DNA from: Penium margaritaceum
Taxonomy: Eukaryota > Streptophyta > Zygnematophyceae > Desmidiales > Peniaceae
Direction of reading: 5' to 3'
Assembly: GCA_023375785.1 (NCBI GenBank)
Contig: SZWC01003918.1
Span: 7,356 to 71,355, forward strand
DNA: 64,000 nucleotides
In this document: piece after piece, positions 46,293 to 58,300 of the stretch
How the letters are laid out: every line of letters starts with the position of its first letter
Position numbering within the stretch: position 1 is the stretch's first letter
Program-made: the position numbers and the translations under genes
The notes under the pieces: model-generated
What the model was told of the DNA's origin: nothing
Database searches by the model: none
The model's input: the letters and a program-made list of their open reading frames with translations, nothing else

Positions 46293-47158
46293 TTTGAGCC
46301 TTGGTGATGCTCAACGCTGCCCTTGGATGGCGGCGCTACCCCTGCTTCTGCTGCTGCTTCTGCAAAAAATCGGTCTGACAGAAAATGGACTGTAGATGCC
46401 ACGAGACTGGGAATTTCAAAAAACGAAGCCCACCACTGGAAAATTCAGCTGAAAACCGTTCAGATCGATCTGTAAAACAGGGTCATCAATAGGGGATTTT
46501 AAAAGATATGCCCTCTTGAAAATAGGGTTTGCTTCTGCTAAGGCTGCACACCAAATCCTAGGATTCGTGAATAAGATTCGTGAATCCGGATCTGGATTCG
46601 GATTCGGGGATCCGAATCCTTCATGAGGATTCGATTCGGGATTCGGAGATCTTTTTTACCCAAGTTTCAACTCGGAAAGCATGGTTTTTGTGGCAAACAA
46701 GAGGAGTTTTACTTGCCATTACCTGTAGGATTCGGAAAAGATTCGTGAATCCTTAGGATTCGCGAATCCGGATTCGGATTCGTGAATCGAAGCCAGACTT
46801 GGATTCAGNAATCTATGGAATGCAAATATGTTGCACCAATGGAAAGCTTACAAAAAAAACTACAATTCGCATGTGCCACTTTTTAAATTTGACAAAGAAA
46901 CAAGAGAGTTATGGTTATCACAAGGCGACGGTCTTAATCATAGAGAAGAGTGTAGCCCTGGCCGACCTCGTTTTGAGCATAACTCTCAATCCGACTGTTG
47001 GATCTTCACGATCTTGGGCTCGTTGGAAAGCTTGTCTTTTGAACTTGAAGGTTCTGTGGTTGATTGTCAAATTTGGTGAAGCGTTTACGCCAACCTGTCA
47101 CTCTCAAAGTGACGGCCTGTACTGGCTGAAAGTCGTAGAACTTGGCTCTGATACCAAA
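46293..47158 (-). other. A11 leader with primer site and foreign insertion
   Basis: The leader is about 866 bp against about 645 bp in sisters. The excess is the GATTCG-rich block at about 46539-46808. The primer site (minus strand TTGGTATCAGAGCCAAG) lies at about 47141-47157, and the CCGTCAC hairpin region near 47096-47116. Confidence 0.87.
46539..46808. repeat. Palindrome-rich GATTCG insertion of unknown type
   Basis: About 270 bp with no similarity to family A or B, set in the A11 leader. Both ends are built from GGATTCG/CGAATCC words; a non-repetitive AT-richer core (about 46648-46735) lies between. Perfect palindromes or hairpins: AATCCTAGGATT (46554-46565), a 10-bp stem GGATTCGGAT with its complement (46594-46619) and GGATTCGCGAATCC (46756-46769). 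I see no coding capacity and no clear terminal inverted repeat or target duplication. A MITE-like element or an expanded simple repeat are both possible. A single N at 46809 touches its right edge. Confidence 0.7.
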
Positions 47159-47884
47159 TGTTGGATTTGGAGGAGAGGGGGAGCCTTGGAGCAGCGAGCA
47201 TGTAAGATTGGAAGGGCATCAATTGTGCTGAAGAATGGTTGTTGAATCACTCAAAATGATGGAGTACACATAGAGCTAGAGCTTGGGCAAGTCAGTCCTC
47301 TCACAAGCCACACAACTTAGCCATGGAGGCTAAGGATCACACACTAGAGTCCAGAATCTCGCACAAGGGAGGAAATCAGCCTAGCAATCAGGCTGACCAC
47401 TCACACACGACCTAGAGAGCTAGAGAATGCTCTCATGGCACAGTCCTAGTGGTTGCATAATCCACAATCCCATGGAGAATCGCCATCTGTCCATGGCTAG
47501 CACACAAGGATCTCACCTCACCTAAAAAGCAAGGAGAGGTACCTTTTTCCTAGTCAGCACAGTCTGACAAGGCAACCCAAGAATCTTGGACCTTTTTGGA
47601 TATTTCTCCCATCAGGTCTTGACCCTGGATCTCTTGCCTTTTTCTTTTCTCAGGCAAAGGCATGGAGCCATCGCCCATGGTCACCCGGATATCGGCGGTC
47701 GATAACCCCGAATACTTCGAAAATTCATATCTCCCAGTCCGACCGTTGGATTGGCCTCAAACTTGGACCATAGACATTTTGCCACTTGATCTTTCCAATG
47801 GTGAAGTTAGATTGACTATCGTAGCAGGCATCTAGAAGTTTCTTGGAACTTGCTCCTGTGGACCTGAAACTGAGCCGGATGGCT
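47159..47884 (-). repeat. 5' LTR of A11
   Basis: 726 bp, left edge TGTTGGATTTGG next to the primer site; it runs to the GCCGGATGGCT segment, where A10 RNase H/RT sequence resumes. Confidence 0.9.
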
Positions 47885-50800
47885 ACCTGAAACAGCAAGG
47901 TAGCACAAGATCCGCTTCACTACGATCTAGTGCTCAGGTCCAGGGTTCGCCATGTTCTGACCCACAGCGCTAACAGCCTGTGTGAGGTCCGGCCTTGTTG
48001 CAACCATCAGGTACATGAGGCTGCTGACGGCGCTCTGGTACTTCTACCGCTGTGCTTCATCTGCTCCTCCATTGAAGCTTAGGATGTACTACTGTGTCTC
48101 CAGCGACGTTTCGATGGGTTTGGCCTTTGCCATGCTAAACCACTACAAGACATCCTTCATGTAGCCGCTTTGCTACAGCGAGAGAGCGTGATTTGCGGTC
48201 ACACGTGATCTTAATTCCGAGGAAGTATGACGCCTCCTCGAGATCAGACATTTGGAACTGCTCTTGCATGGCTTCCTTGAACTCCTGTAGTGTAGACATG
48301 CTAGTAGAAAGGAGCATGTCGTCCACATACACGATAATGATAAGGACCTCATACTCATGCTGCCAACAATAGACGCTATATTCACACTCGTTGCGCTCAA
48401 ACGGCATGCACTGCAACGCCGCATCCAACTGCTGGTTTGAAGCACGCGACGCTTGCTTGAGACCGTACAGCGATTTCTGCAGCTTGCTAACCAGGTACTC
48501 CTTGCCATCCATGACGAACCCCTCCGGCTGCTCCATATAAATCTCCTCCTCCAGGTCACCATTCAGGAACGTCGTCTTCACGTTCATGTGATGGACCTCA
48601 GAATCCTCTGCTACAATTTAGGAAAGGAGTGTATGCACAGAGGCAAACTTGGTAACAGGGGCAAAGATTTATGTGTCATTGATGCCCTCCTGCTGCAAGA
48701 AGCCCTTGGCAACCAGCTTTGCCTTATACTTTTCTAAGTTTACACATACTCCCTGCTTCTTCTTGAACTCCCATTTACACTTGATTACCTTACGACCAAG
48801 AGGACACTTTGTCAGCTCCCACGTACCGTTGTCGAGCTGCGACTGTATCTCCTGCTGCACAGCTTGTGTCCAATCTGCTACATCTGGTGTTGCCATGGCC
48901 TCCTTGTACGACGTCGGCTCACTAGAGTCTACTGCTACGTTCATCTGGTCTGGTTTCTGGAACATCCAAGAAACGCCGCGCTCACCAAGATTTTAGCCCA
49001 CCCTGTGAGGGTACCTCCGACCTGGTGCAGAAGCTTTTGCACACGGTTGGTGCGGTGTTACTGGCACATCTGCTCCTGCTAATGGTGGTGCATCTTCTTC
49101 ATCTGCTTCTGCCGATGAGGCCGTTGTATCTGCTGCATCAGACATGGGAGAGTAGAGTGGTTCTCCCACAGTCACATTGGAGGAAGAATCAGGAGAGACA
49201 GGATCAGGAAGGATATCTGCTCCCACTACCTCGTCAGTTGCTGCTTCTGCTACCTCTTCACAGACAATGTTGGTGCCGATAACGTTGCTCTCGTTGAAGA
49301 CGACATCCTTGGAGATGATGACGTGGCCTACATCCCAACTGTAGAGGTATTACGCCTTGCTTGCCACATCGTAGCTAATCATGAGTATGTACACACTTTT
49401 CGCATCCCACATTTACCGCTTTCCTTTGGCACGTGCATGTGCGCCAAGCTGCCAATTACGCAAAGATTACCCACGCTCGGCTTCTTGCCGAACCATGCCT
49501 CCTACGACGTCATCTGGTCCAGGCTCTTGCTTGGACTGCGGTTCTTTATGTACAGCGAAGTGCTCACTCCTTTGGCCCAAACGTCGTTGGTGAGCCAAGC
49601 CGCGTCTAGTATGGAGCGCGTCGACTCAACCATGGTACGGTTGGCGTATTCTACTACGCCATTCTGCTGCGACGAGTATGACACGGTGCACTACGCCTTG
49701 ATGTGTGCTGCTGCAAGATAGTCCTGGAACTCCTTGCTCAGGTTCTCTTTGCCGCGGTTGCTGTGTACCGCCTTGATTTTCTTGCCAGTCTGGTTCTCCA
49801 CCATGGCCTTGAACTCCTTGAACCTGTCGAAGTATTGGTCCTAGGAGGAAAGGAAGTACACAATAGTGTAACGACTAAAATCATCAATGAAGGTGATAAA
49901 ATACCTAGAGCGTCCAAAGCTCTCGGTTTGCATCGGGCCACAAAAGAATGTGAGGACCAGCTCCAACACCTCCTTCGTGTGCTCCCCTACTCCCGAGAAC
50001 GCCTCGCGATGCTACTTCCCCTCCAAACAGCCAATGCATAACTGCTGCTCAAAGTTACAGATGGTGGGTAAGTCACGCACCATCTGCTTTGTTTGACGTT
50101 GCGCGCATGCTGATATGGCTGTAGCGCGCATGCAAGCTTTTGCCATCTGTAGCCAACACCACTGTAGCAAGCCTCTACTCGCGCAGGATCTTGGTTTCCT
50201 TCACCAACCTGGCCAATTCTTTTCCGGTTTTCTTGTCAAGGATGTAGCCATAGTTGTCGTCAAAGACGACTCGTAGTCCTGTGTTGGTGAGAGAGGACAG
50301 TGAGAGAAGGTTGAACGCAACATCGGGTACATACAGCACGCCATGGAAGACTCCTTCTTCATTGCCACGCGAGGTCTCCAACCACATATCCACCATCCCA
50401 ATTCCCTCAGCATACACCACCCGATCATCACACAAAAGAATCCGATGGGGGGGGGAAAGGAGAGCAGCTACATAAACCACCCCTTGTGGTGCGTCAGGCT
50501 CTTGGTACACCCGGAGTCCTTGTATCATGCCAAATCCGCCTTCTCCTTCTGCGACATGTTAGACTTCGTTATAAAGAGGCAGTCGCGTACCTCCTTGGCC
50601 ACGTTCATATTGCCAAAATGGTGCACGTGGGTATGGTTCTGCTGCTTCTGCTACTGCTCACTTTGCTGTGACTACTGCTGTTGTTGCAGTGGACATTGTT
50701 GCTTTTGCTGTTACTACTGCTGTTCCTCTGGTCCCTCTTGAAATTGAAGCACTCTTTCTTGTACTACCCCTCTTTCTGGCAAAAGTGGGACTTGCCCTTC

Positions 50801-51421
50801 TTCTTGCCACTCTGCTGCCTGAATTGCTGCTGCTGCTGCTGGTTGCGTGAGCCCATGACCATGCTACTATAGCGCTTTGCTGCATAACGACGTTGTTCTA
50901 CCTGCACCAGGTACGTGCAAATGAAGTGGAGGTCAAGAGTCAGCTGGAACTCCAACGTCTCTCGCACTGCGTCATAACTCGTTGGGAGTCCCTTCAGCAA
51001 AAGGAGGACAAATCGCGTGTCTCCCAGAGGGTTGCTGGCTGCTTTCAGCTGGTTAGCCAGCTCCTTTGCCTTGTCCAAGTACGCCTCCATCCCTTCGCCA
51101 CCCTATATTTTCAACACTATCATCTTCTCCTCCAAAAGCAGGAGGAATGCATGATCCTTACTCATATACTTCTTGCATAACGTGTCCCACATCTCTTTTG
51201 CAGTAGCATTGGCACTCATATACTGAAAATGTGGGTTGGAGATGATGTTGACAAGCAGTCTATAGACTTGCCTGTCCTTCCTTATCCACTCCTCATATAC
51301 CGTTGCTGCAGTTGTAGCTGAACTTGTATCTGCTGCACTCTTTTGCGGCGTCTTCCCTGCTACCACCTCCATTGCGGTCATGCCTTTTGCCTGTGGAGGC
51401 GAAACTCGCTTGTTGCCGCTC

Positions 51422-51523
51422 TGTTGGATGTGGAGGAGAGAGGAAGCGTTGGAGCAGCGACCATGTTGGACTGGAAGGGCATCACCTGTGCTGAAGAATG
51501 GTTGTTGCATCACCCCCAAAATG
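51422..51523 (-). repeat. Family A LTR piece, reverse
   Basis: The last ~100 bp of a family A LTR in reverse orientation (TGTTGGATGTGG...). It lies between gag of A10 and the plus-strand 5' LTR of A12. The two LTR pieces meet through a few shared bases (ATGATTGG). Confidence 0.82.
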
Positions 51524-52260
51524 ATTGGAAAAGGAGCCATCCAGCTTAGTTTCAGGTCCAGAGGAGCAACTTCCAGGATAGTACCAGATGCTCGTTCTGA
51601 TTGTCAAACGGACTTCACCATTGGAAAGATCAGGTGGCAAAATGTCGACAATCCAAGTTTAAGGCCGATCCAACGGTCGGATTGGGAGATATCAATTTTC
51701 AAAGTTTTTGGGGTCATCGACCGCCGATATCTGGGTGACCATGGGCGATGGCTCCATGCCTTAGCCTGAGGAAAGAAAAAGGCAAGAGGTCCAGGGTCAA
51801 GACCTGATGGGAGAAATATTCAAAAAGGTCCTACATTCTTGGGTTGCCTTCTCAGAGTGTGCTGACTAGGAAAAAAGTACCTCTCCTTACTTTTTAGGTG
51901 AGGTGAGATCCTTGTGTGCTAGCCATGGATACATGGGGATTCTCCGTGGGATTGTGGGTTATGTGACCACTAGGAGTGTGCCATGAGAGGATTTTCTAGC
52001 TTTCTAGGTTGTGTGTGAGTGGTCAGCCTGATTGCCAGGCTGATTTCCCCCCTTGTGTGAGATTATGGACTCTATTGTGTGAGCCTTAGTCTCCATGGCG
52101 AAGTGGTGTGGCTTGTGAGAGGACTGACTTGTCCAAGCTCTAGCTCTATATGTACTCCATAATTTTGGATGATTCAACAATCATTTATCAGCTCAAGTGA
52201 TGCCCTTCCAGTCCCACATGCTTGCTGCTCCAAGGCTCCCTCTCTCCTCCAGGTCCAACA
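51524..52260 (+). repeat. 5' LTR of A12
   Basis: About 737 bp, beginning ATTGGAAAAGGAGCC and ending GTCCAACA before the primer site TTGGTATCAAAGCCAAG (52262-52278). It has hairpin pairs and a TATATG box near 52147-52152. Confidence 0.9.
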
Positions 52261-52872
52261 CTTGGTATCAAAGCCAAGTTTTGCCACTTTCAGCCAGCAG
52301 AGGCCGTCACTTTGAGAGTGACGGGTTGGGATAAAACCTTCACTAAATTTCACCAGTGAGTAATAAATCCTCAAGTTCAAAAGACAAGCTTTCTAACGAG
52401 TGTAAGATGGTGAAGATCCAACAATTGGATTGAGAGTTATGCTCAAAACGATGTTGGCAAGGGCTACACTCTTCTCTCTGAGTAAGACTGTTGCCTTGTG
52501 ATGACCATAACTCTTGTTTCTTTGTCAAATTTAAAAAGTGGCACATGCAAATTGTAGTATTTTTCCTAAGCTTTCCCTTGGTGCAAAAATATTTGCATTC
52601 CATCAGTACGTTTGGGAGAAACGCTGTTTACAAGCTGGCAGGTGTGAGCTGGAGTAGGAGCAAATAAATAACCTGTTTTCAAAAGGGCATATCTCTGAAA
52701 ATGCCATGTTGATGACCCTGTTTTATGGGTCGATCTGAAAGGTATTGAGCTGAATTTTCCAGTGGTGGGCCTCTACAGTCCATTTTTTGTCAGACAGATT
52801 TCTGGCTAAAGTAGCAGCAGAAGCAGGGGTAGCGCCGCCACTTAAGGGCAGTGTTGAGCATCACCAAGGCTC
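52261..52872 (+). other. A12 leader with primer site and hairpin
   Basis: About 612 bp. The CCGTCAC/GTGACGG hairpin is intact near 52303-52323, about 30 bp after the primer site. Confidence 0.87.
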
Positions 52873-54239
52873 AAAATAGCAGTAGCAGGTGTGGTAACAG
52901 CAGCCCAGTCCTTGGAGAGGCTGGAAGGACGCGCGAACTTCACGTTTTGAAAGATCTGTACCTGTCTCCTTTTGAAGGAGAGGGACTTGTGGGAGGTGGT
53001 GAGCCGCAATGAGCACGCTTTGCCTCCACGAGCAAAAGGCATCACTACACGAGAGGTAGTGGCGGGGAAGACGCCGCAGAAAGGTGCAGCAGATGCAAGT
53101 TCATCTACAACTGCAACAGCGGCATATTAGGAGTGGAAGAAGAAGGACAGGCAGGTCTACAGGCTGTTTGTCAACACCATCTCCAACCCGCATCTTCAGT
53201 ACGTGAGTGACGAGACTACTGCAAAAGAGGGGTGGAACACGTTGTGCAAGAAGTATGAGAGTAAGGATCGTACATTCCTCATGCTCTTGGAGGAGAAGAT
53301 GATAGCATTCAAAATGCAGGGTGGCGAAGGGATGGAGGCTTAGTTGCACAGGGCAAAGGAGCTGGCGAAGTAGCTGAAAGCGGCCGGCAACCCTGTGGAA
53401 GACATGCGCCTCGTCCTCCTCTTGCTGAGGGGACTCCCAACGAGCTCTGACACGGTGCGAGAGACGTTGGAGTGCCAGCCGACTCTCGACTTCGACTTCA
53501 TCTGCACACACCTGGTGCAGGTAGAACTGCGTCGCAATGCAGCAAAGCACAATGGCGGCAGCAGCAGTAGTGAAGTAGCTTTCATGGCCATGGACTCACG
53601 CAACCAGCAGTAGCAGCAGTCTAGCCAGCAGAGAGGCAAGAAGAAGGGCAAATACCACTATTGCCAAAAAGAGGGGAACTACAAGAAAGAGTGCTTCAAG
53701 TTCAAGAGGGACCAGAAGGAGCAGCAGCAGTAGCAAAAGCAGCAATCTCCATAGCAACAACAGCAGCAGTCACAGCAACATTAGTAGCAGCAGCGACAGT
53801 AGCAGACCTAGACCGGCGTGCGTCATTTTTGCAACATGAACGTCGCCAAGGAGGTGTCGCAGAAGGAAAAAGCGGGACTGGCGTGGTACAAGGACTCGAG
53901 GTGTACCACGAGTCTGACGCACCACAAGGAGTGGTTTACGCACTTGCTCTCCATTCCCTCCCTTCCGATTGCTTTGGGTGATGATCGGGTGGTGTATGCC
54001 GAGGGGATTGGGATTTCGGAGATGTGGTTGGAGACCCCGCATGGCATTGAAGTGGGAGCATTCCATGGCGTGCTGTATGTTCGTGATGCTGCATTCAACC
54101 TTCTCTCAGTGTCCTCTCTCACCAACACAGGATTGTGCATCGTCTTAGACGATGACTATGGCTACATCCTCCACAAGGAAATAGGAGAGGAGTTGGCCAG
54201 GTCCGTGAAAGAAGGCGATATGTACCGCATGCTGGGGGC
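52873..54239 (+). pseudogene. A12 gag to protease remnant
   Basis: Gag N-terminus (QSLERLEGRANFTF-like) from 52873, then EEWKKKDRQVYRLFVNT and LLLLRGLPTSSDTVRETLEC. The knuckle region is at 53652-53694 and the Q-rich linker at about 53716-53806. The protease segment (WYKDSRCTTSLTHHKEWF) runs from about 53883, followed by FNLLSVSSLTNTGLCIV. It stops at the A13 insertion. Confidence 0.9.
54235..54239. repeat. Target site duplication GGGGC, left of A13
   Basis: GGGGC at 54235-54239 recurs at 60274-60278 directly outside the A13 LTRs. Removing A13 and one copy restores the family sequence (LGATKI region) of A12. Confidence 0.95.
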
Positions 54240-54977
54240 TGTTGGAAAAGGAGCCATGGGGCTCAGTTTCAGGTCCACAGGAGCAAGTTCCAGGAAAGTA
54301 CCACATGCTTACTCTGATCGTCAATCTGACTTCATCATTGGAAAGAGCAGGTGGCAAAATGTCTAGGGTCCAAGTTTCAGGCCGATCCAACAGTCCGATT
54401 GGGAGATATGAATTTTCGAAGTATTCGGGGTCATCGACCGCCGATATCCGGGTGACCATGGGCGATGGCTCCATGCCTTAGCCTCAGAAAAGAAAAAGGC
54501 AAGAGATCCAGGGTCAAGACCTGATGGGAGAAATATCCAAAAAGGTCCCAGATTCCTGGGTTGCCTTGTCAGAGTGTGCTGACTAGGAAAAAGGTACCTC
54601 TCCCTACTTTTTACGTGAGGTGAGATCCTTGTGTGCTAGCCATGGACACATGGCGATTCTCCATGGGATTGTGGACTGTGTGACCACTAGGAGTGTGCCA
54701 TGAGAGCATTTTCTGGCTCTCTAGGTCGTGTGTGAGTGGTCAGCCTGATTGCTAGGCTGATTCCCTCCCTTGTGTGAGATTATGGACTCTAGTGTGTGAG
54801 CCTTAGCCTCCATGGCTAAGTGGTGTGGCTTGTGAGAGGGCTGACTTGCCCAAGCTCTAGCTCTATATATTCTCCATCATTTTGAGTGATTGAACAACCA
54901 TTCTTCAGCACAAGTGATGCCCTTCCAATCACACATGCTCGCTGCTCCAAGGCTCCCTCTCTCCTCCAGTTCCAACA
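54240..54977 (+). repeat. 5' LTR of A13
   Basis: 738 bp, TGTTGGAAAAGG to TTCCAACA. The promoter-side features are a TCAGCCT/AGGCTGA hairpin (54740-54760), a CTTAGCC/GGCTAAG hairpin (54802-54820), and four TGTGAG words at 54731, 54773, 54795 and 54831. A TATATAT box at about 54864-54870 lies some 110 bp before the LTR end. Confidence 0.95.
54864..54870 (+). promoter_or_regulatory. Candidate TATA box in the A13 5' LTR
   Basis: CTCTATATATTC in a conserved place in the family A LTRs (TATATG or TATATA in sisters). A start site about 30 bp downstream would leave an R-U5 of about 80 bp. This is inferred from sequence only. Confidence 0.6.
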
Positions 54978-54979
54978 TT

Positions 54980-54993
54980 TGGTATCAGAGCCA
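54980..54993 (+). promoter_or_regulatory. A13 primer binding site (tRNA-iMet)
   Basis: TGGTATCAGAGCCA two bases after the 5' LTR, complementary to the 3' end of initiator tRNA-Met. It is the least changed site among the A copies. Confidence 0.92.
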
Positions 54994-55372
54994 AGTTCTG
55001 CCACTTTCAGCCAGCACAGGCCGTCACTTTGAGAGTGACGGGTTGGGGTGAAACCTTCACGAGATTTGACAATNTCGTTTGGGAGAAACGCCGTTTACAA
55101 GCTGGCTGGTCTGAGTTGGAGTAGGAGCAGAAGCATACCCTGTTTTCAAGAGGGCATATCTTTTAAAATCGCCTGTTGATGACCCTGTTTTATGGGTCGA
55201 TCTGAAAGGATTTGAGCTGAAATTTCCAATGGTGGGCTTCGTTTTTCAAAATTCCCAGTCCGCTGGAATCTACAGTCCATTTTCTGTCCGACAGATTTCT
55301 GGCAGAAGCACCAGCAGAAGCAGGGGTAGCGCCGCCATCCAAGGGCAGCGCTGAGCATCACCAAGGCTCAAA
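54994..55372 (+). other. A13 leader
   Basis: Contains the intact CCGTCAC/GTGACGG hairpin (55021-55041), about 30 bp after the primer site. A single N at 55074 is a likely assembly join, which may explain a leader shorter than in sister copies. Confidence 0.85.
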
Positions 55373-58300
55373 ATGGCAGCAGCTGGCGTTGTGACAGCAG
55401 CCCAGCCTTTGGAGAGACTGGAGGGACGCGCCAACTTCACGTTTTGGAAGATCCGTACCCGCCTCCTTCTGGAGGAGAGAGGCTTGTGGGAGGTGGTGAG
55501 TGGTAACAAGCCGGCTCCAGCTCCACAGGTAAAAGGCATCACCGCAGTGCAGGTGGTGGCGGGGAAGACTCCGCAAAAGGGTACAGCTGATGCGGGTCCT
55601 TCTGTAGCTGTACCAGCGGCGTATGAGGAGTGGAAGAAGAAGGACAGGCAGGCCTACAGGTTGCTTGTCAACACCATCTCCAACCCGCATCTTCAGTACG
55701 TGAGTGACAAGGCTACTTCAAAGGAGGGGTGGGACACGTTGTGCAAGAAGTATGAGAGCAAGATGATGGCGCAGAAAATGCAGGGTGGTGAAGGGATGGA
55801 GGCGTATCTGGATAGGGCAAAGGAGCTGGCAAAGTAGCTGAGAGCGGCCGGCAACCCTGTAGAAGAGACGCGCTTCATCCTCCTCTTACTGAGGGGACTC
55901 CCAACCAGCTACGACAAGGTGCGAGAGACGCTTGAGTGCCAGCCAACTCTCGACCTCGACTTCATCTGCACACACCTAGTGCAGGTGGAATTGCGTCGCA
56001 ATGCAGCAAAGCGCAATGGCGGCGGTACCAGTGAAGCAGCTTTTGTGGCCACGAGCTCACGCAACCAGCAGCAACAGCAGGAGACCGGGCAGCAGAAAGG
56101 TAGAAAGAAAGGCAAATGTCATTACTGCCAGAAAGAGGGACACTACAAAAAGGAGTGTTTCAAGCTCAAGAGGGACCAGAAGGAGCAGCATCAGCAGCAG
56201 TCATCGTAGCAGTAGCAGCAAAAGCAGCAGCAGTAGCAGCAGTCACAGCAGCGTCAGCAGCAGTAGCAAAACGAGGCTGGTGTGTGCCACTTTGGCAACA
56301 TGAATGTGGCCAAGGAGGTGCAGGACCGTCTCTTCATGGCGAAGTCTTACATGTCGCAGGTGGAGAAGGCGGATCTCGCATGGTATAAGGACTCAGGATG
56401 TACCAAGAGCCTCACACGTCACAAGGAGTGGTTTACACAGCTGCTATCCATCCCTCCCCGTCCTATCGCTATGGGTGATGATCGGGTGGTGTATGCTGAG
56501 GGGATTGGGATTGTGGAGATGTGGTTGGAGACCCCACGTGGCATTGAAGTGGGAGTGTTCCATGGCGTGCTGTATGTACCTGATGCTGCATTCAACCTCC
56601 TCTCAGTCTCCTCTCTTACAAACACAGGACTGCGCGTCGTCTTTGATGATGACTATGGCTACATCCTCAACAAGGATACAGGAGAGGAGTTGGCCAGGTC
56701 GGTGAAGGAGGGCGACATGTACCGATTGCTGGGGGCGACCAAGATCCCGCGTGAGCAGAGTCTTGCAGTAGTGGTGCAGGCGACAGATGGCGAGATGTGG
56801 CATGCGCGCTACGGCCACATTGGCATGCGCGCCTTGCAGCAGCTTCAAGCAAAGCAGATGGTGCGTGACCCGCCTACCATCTCTAACTTTGAGCAGCACT
56901 TATGCATCGGCTGTTTGGATGGGAAGCAGCACCGCGAGGCGTTCTCTGGAGTAGGGGAGCGTGCGAAGGAGGTGTTGGAGCTGGTCCACACGGACTTGTG
57001 TGGACCAATGCAGACCCAGAGCTTTGGAGGCTCTAGGTATTTCCTGACCTTCATTGATGATTTCAGGCGTTACACTGCTGTGTACTTCCTTCCTTCCAAG
57101 GACCAGAACTTTGACAGGTTCAAGGAGTTCAAGGCCATGGTGGAAAACCAGACTGGCAAGAAGATCAAGGCGTTGCGCAGCGATCGTGGTGGAGAATACC
57201 TAAGCAAGGAGTTCCAGGACTACCTCGCAGCAGCTGGCATCAAGGCGCAGCGTACCGCGCCGTACTCGCCGCAGCAGAACGGGGTAGCAGAACGCGCAAA
57301 CCGTACCATTGTGGAGTCGGCGCGCTCCATGCTGCACGCGGCTCGGCTGACCTATGAATTCTGGGCTAAAGCCGTGAGCACTGTGGTCTACATCAAGAAC
57401 CGCAGTCCAACTAAGGCGCTGGGGAAAATGACGCCGTACGAGGCGTGATTTGGCAAGAAACCGAGCGTGGGTCATCTCCGAGCATTTGGTAGCCTGGCGC
57501 ACATGCACGTGCCCAAGGAGAAACGGCAGAAATGGGACACAATGAGTACGCAGATGCTGGTGATTGGCTATGACGTGGCAAGCAAGGCCTATCGCCTCTA
57601 CGAGAGGGATACAGGCCACGTCATCATCTCCAGGGATGTCGTCTTCAACGAGAGCAACGTCATCGGCACCAACATTGTATGTAAAGAGGTAGCAGAACAA
57701 GCAGCTGACGAGACACTGGGAGCAGAAATCCTTCCTGACCCAGTCTCTCCCGATCCTTCCTCTACTGTGACAGTGGGAGAATCACTCTACTCTCCCATGT
57801 CTGATGCAGCAGATACAGCAGCCTCATCGGCAGAAGCAGAGGAGGGAGATGTAGCACCAACAGCAGCAGCAGTTGTGCCAGCAGCACCGCGCCAGCCGCC
57901 CGCTAACGCTCCAGTACCAGGTCGCAGGTACCCTCTTAGGGTGCGTTACAAGTCTGGTGAGCGCGGCCATTTCTGGATGCTGCAGAAACCAGAACAGATG
58001 AACGTAGCAGTTGCAGCAGATTCAGATGAGCCAACGTCATACAAGGAGGCCATGGCTGCACCAGATGCAGCAGATTGGGCACAAGCCGTGCAGCAGGAGA
58101 TACAGTCGCAGCTGGACAACGGCACGTGGGAGGTGACTGAGCGTCCACCTGGACGTAAGGTGATCAAGTGCAACTGGGTGTTTAAGAAGAAGCGGGGAGC
58201 TGATGGTAACCTGGAAAAGTACAAGGCGAGGCTGGTCGCCAAGGGCTACTCGCAGCAGGAGGGCATCGACTACACAGAAACTTTTGCCCCTGTCGTAAAG

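Larger units (their letters stand above)
41667..47884 (-). mobile_element. Copia family A copy A11, nested in A10
   Basis: A minus-strand element with 3' LTR (41667-42404), polypurine tract complement (42405-42416), gag-pol (42417-46292, containing the assembly gap), leader (46293-47158) with an unrelated insertion, and 5' LTR (47159-47884). Both sides are A10 pol, so it is nested. By hand count the LTRs differ at about 8 % of sites, roughly 3 My at a grass-like rate. A clean target duplication could not be found. It is a fossil with about ten breaks outside the gap. Confidence 0.9.
41307..51421 (-). mobile_element. Copia family A copy A10, host of A11
   Basis: A minus-strand element in two parts: RNase H end at 41307-41666, and RT to gag at 47885-51421, separated by A11. 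The 40572-41306 LTR is its 3' LTR. In the right part, RT shows NVKTTFLNGDLEEEIYMEQP and a YVDD box near 48320; the integrase core is at about 49500-49960, the protease near 50500, the Q-rich linker at about 50640-50720, the knuckle near 50740-50790 and gag up to 51421. It is heavily decayed (around twenty breaks), in line with being older than A11. Confidence 0.85.
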
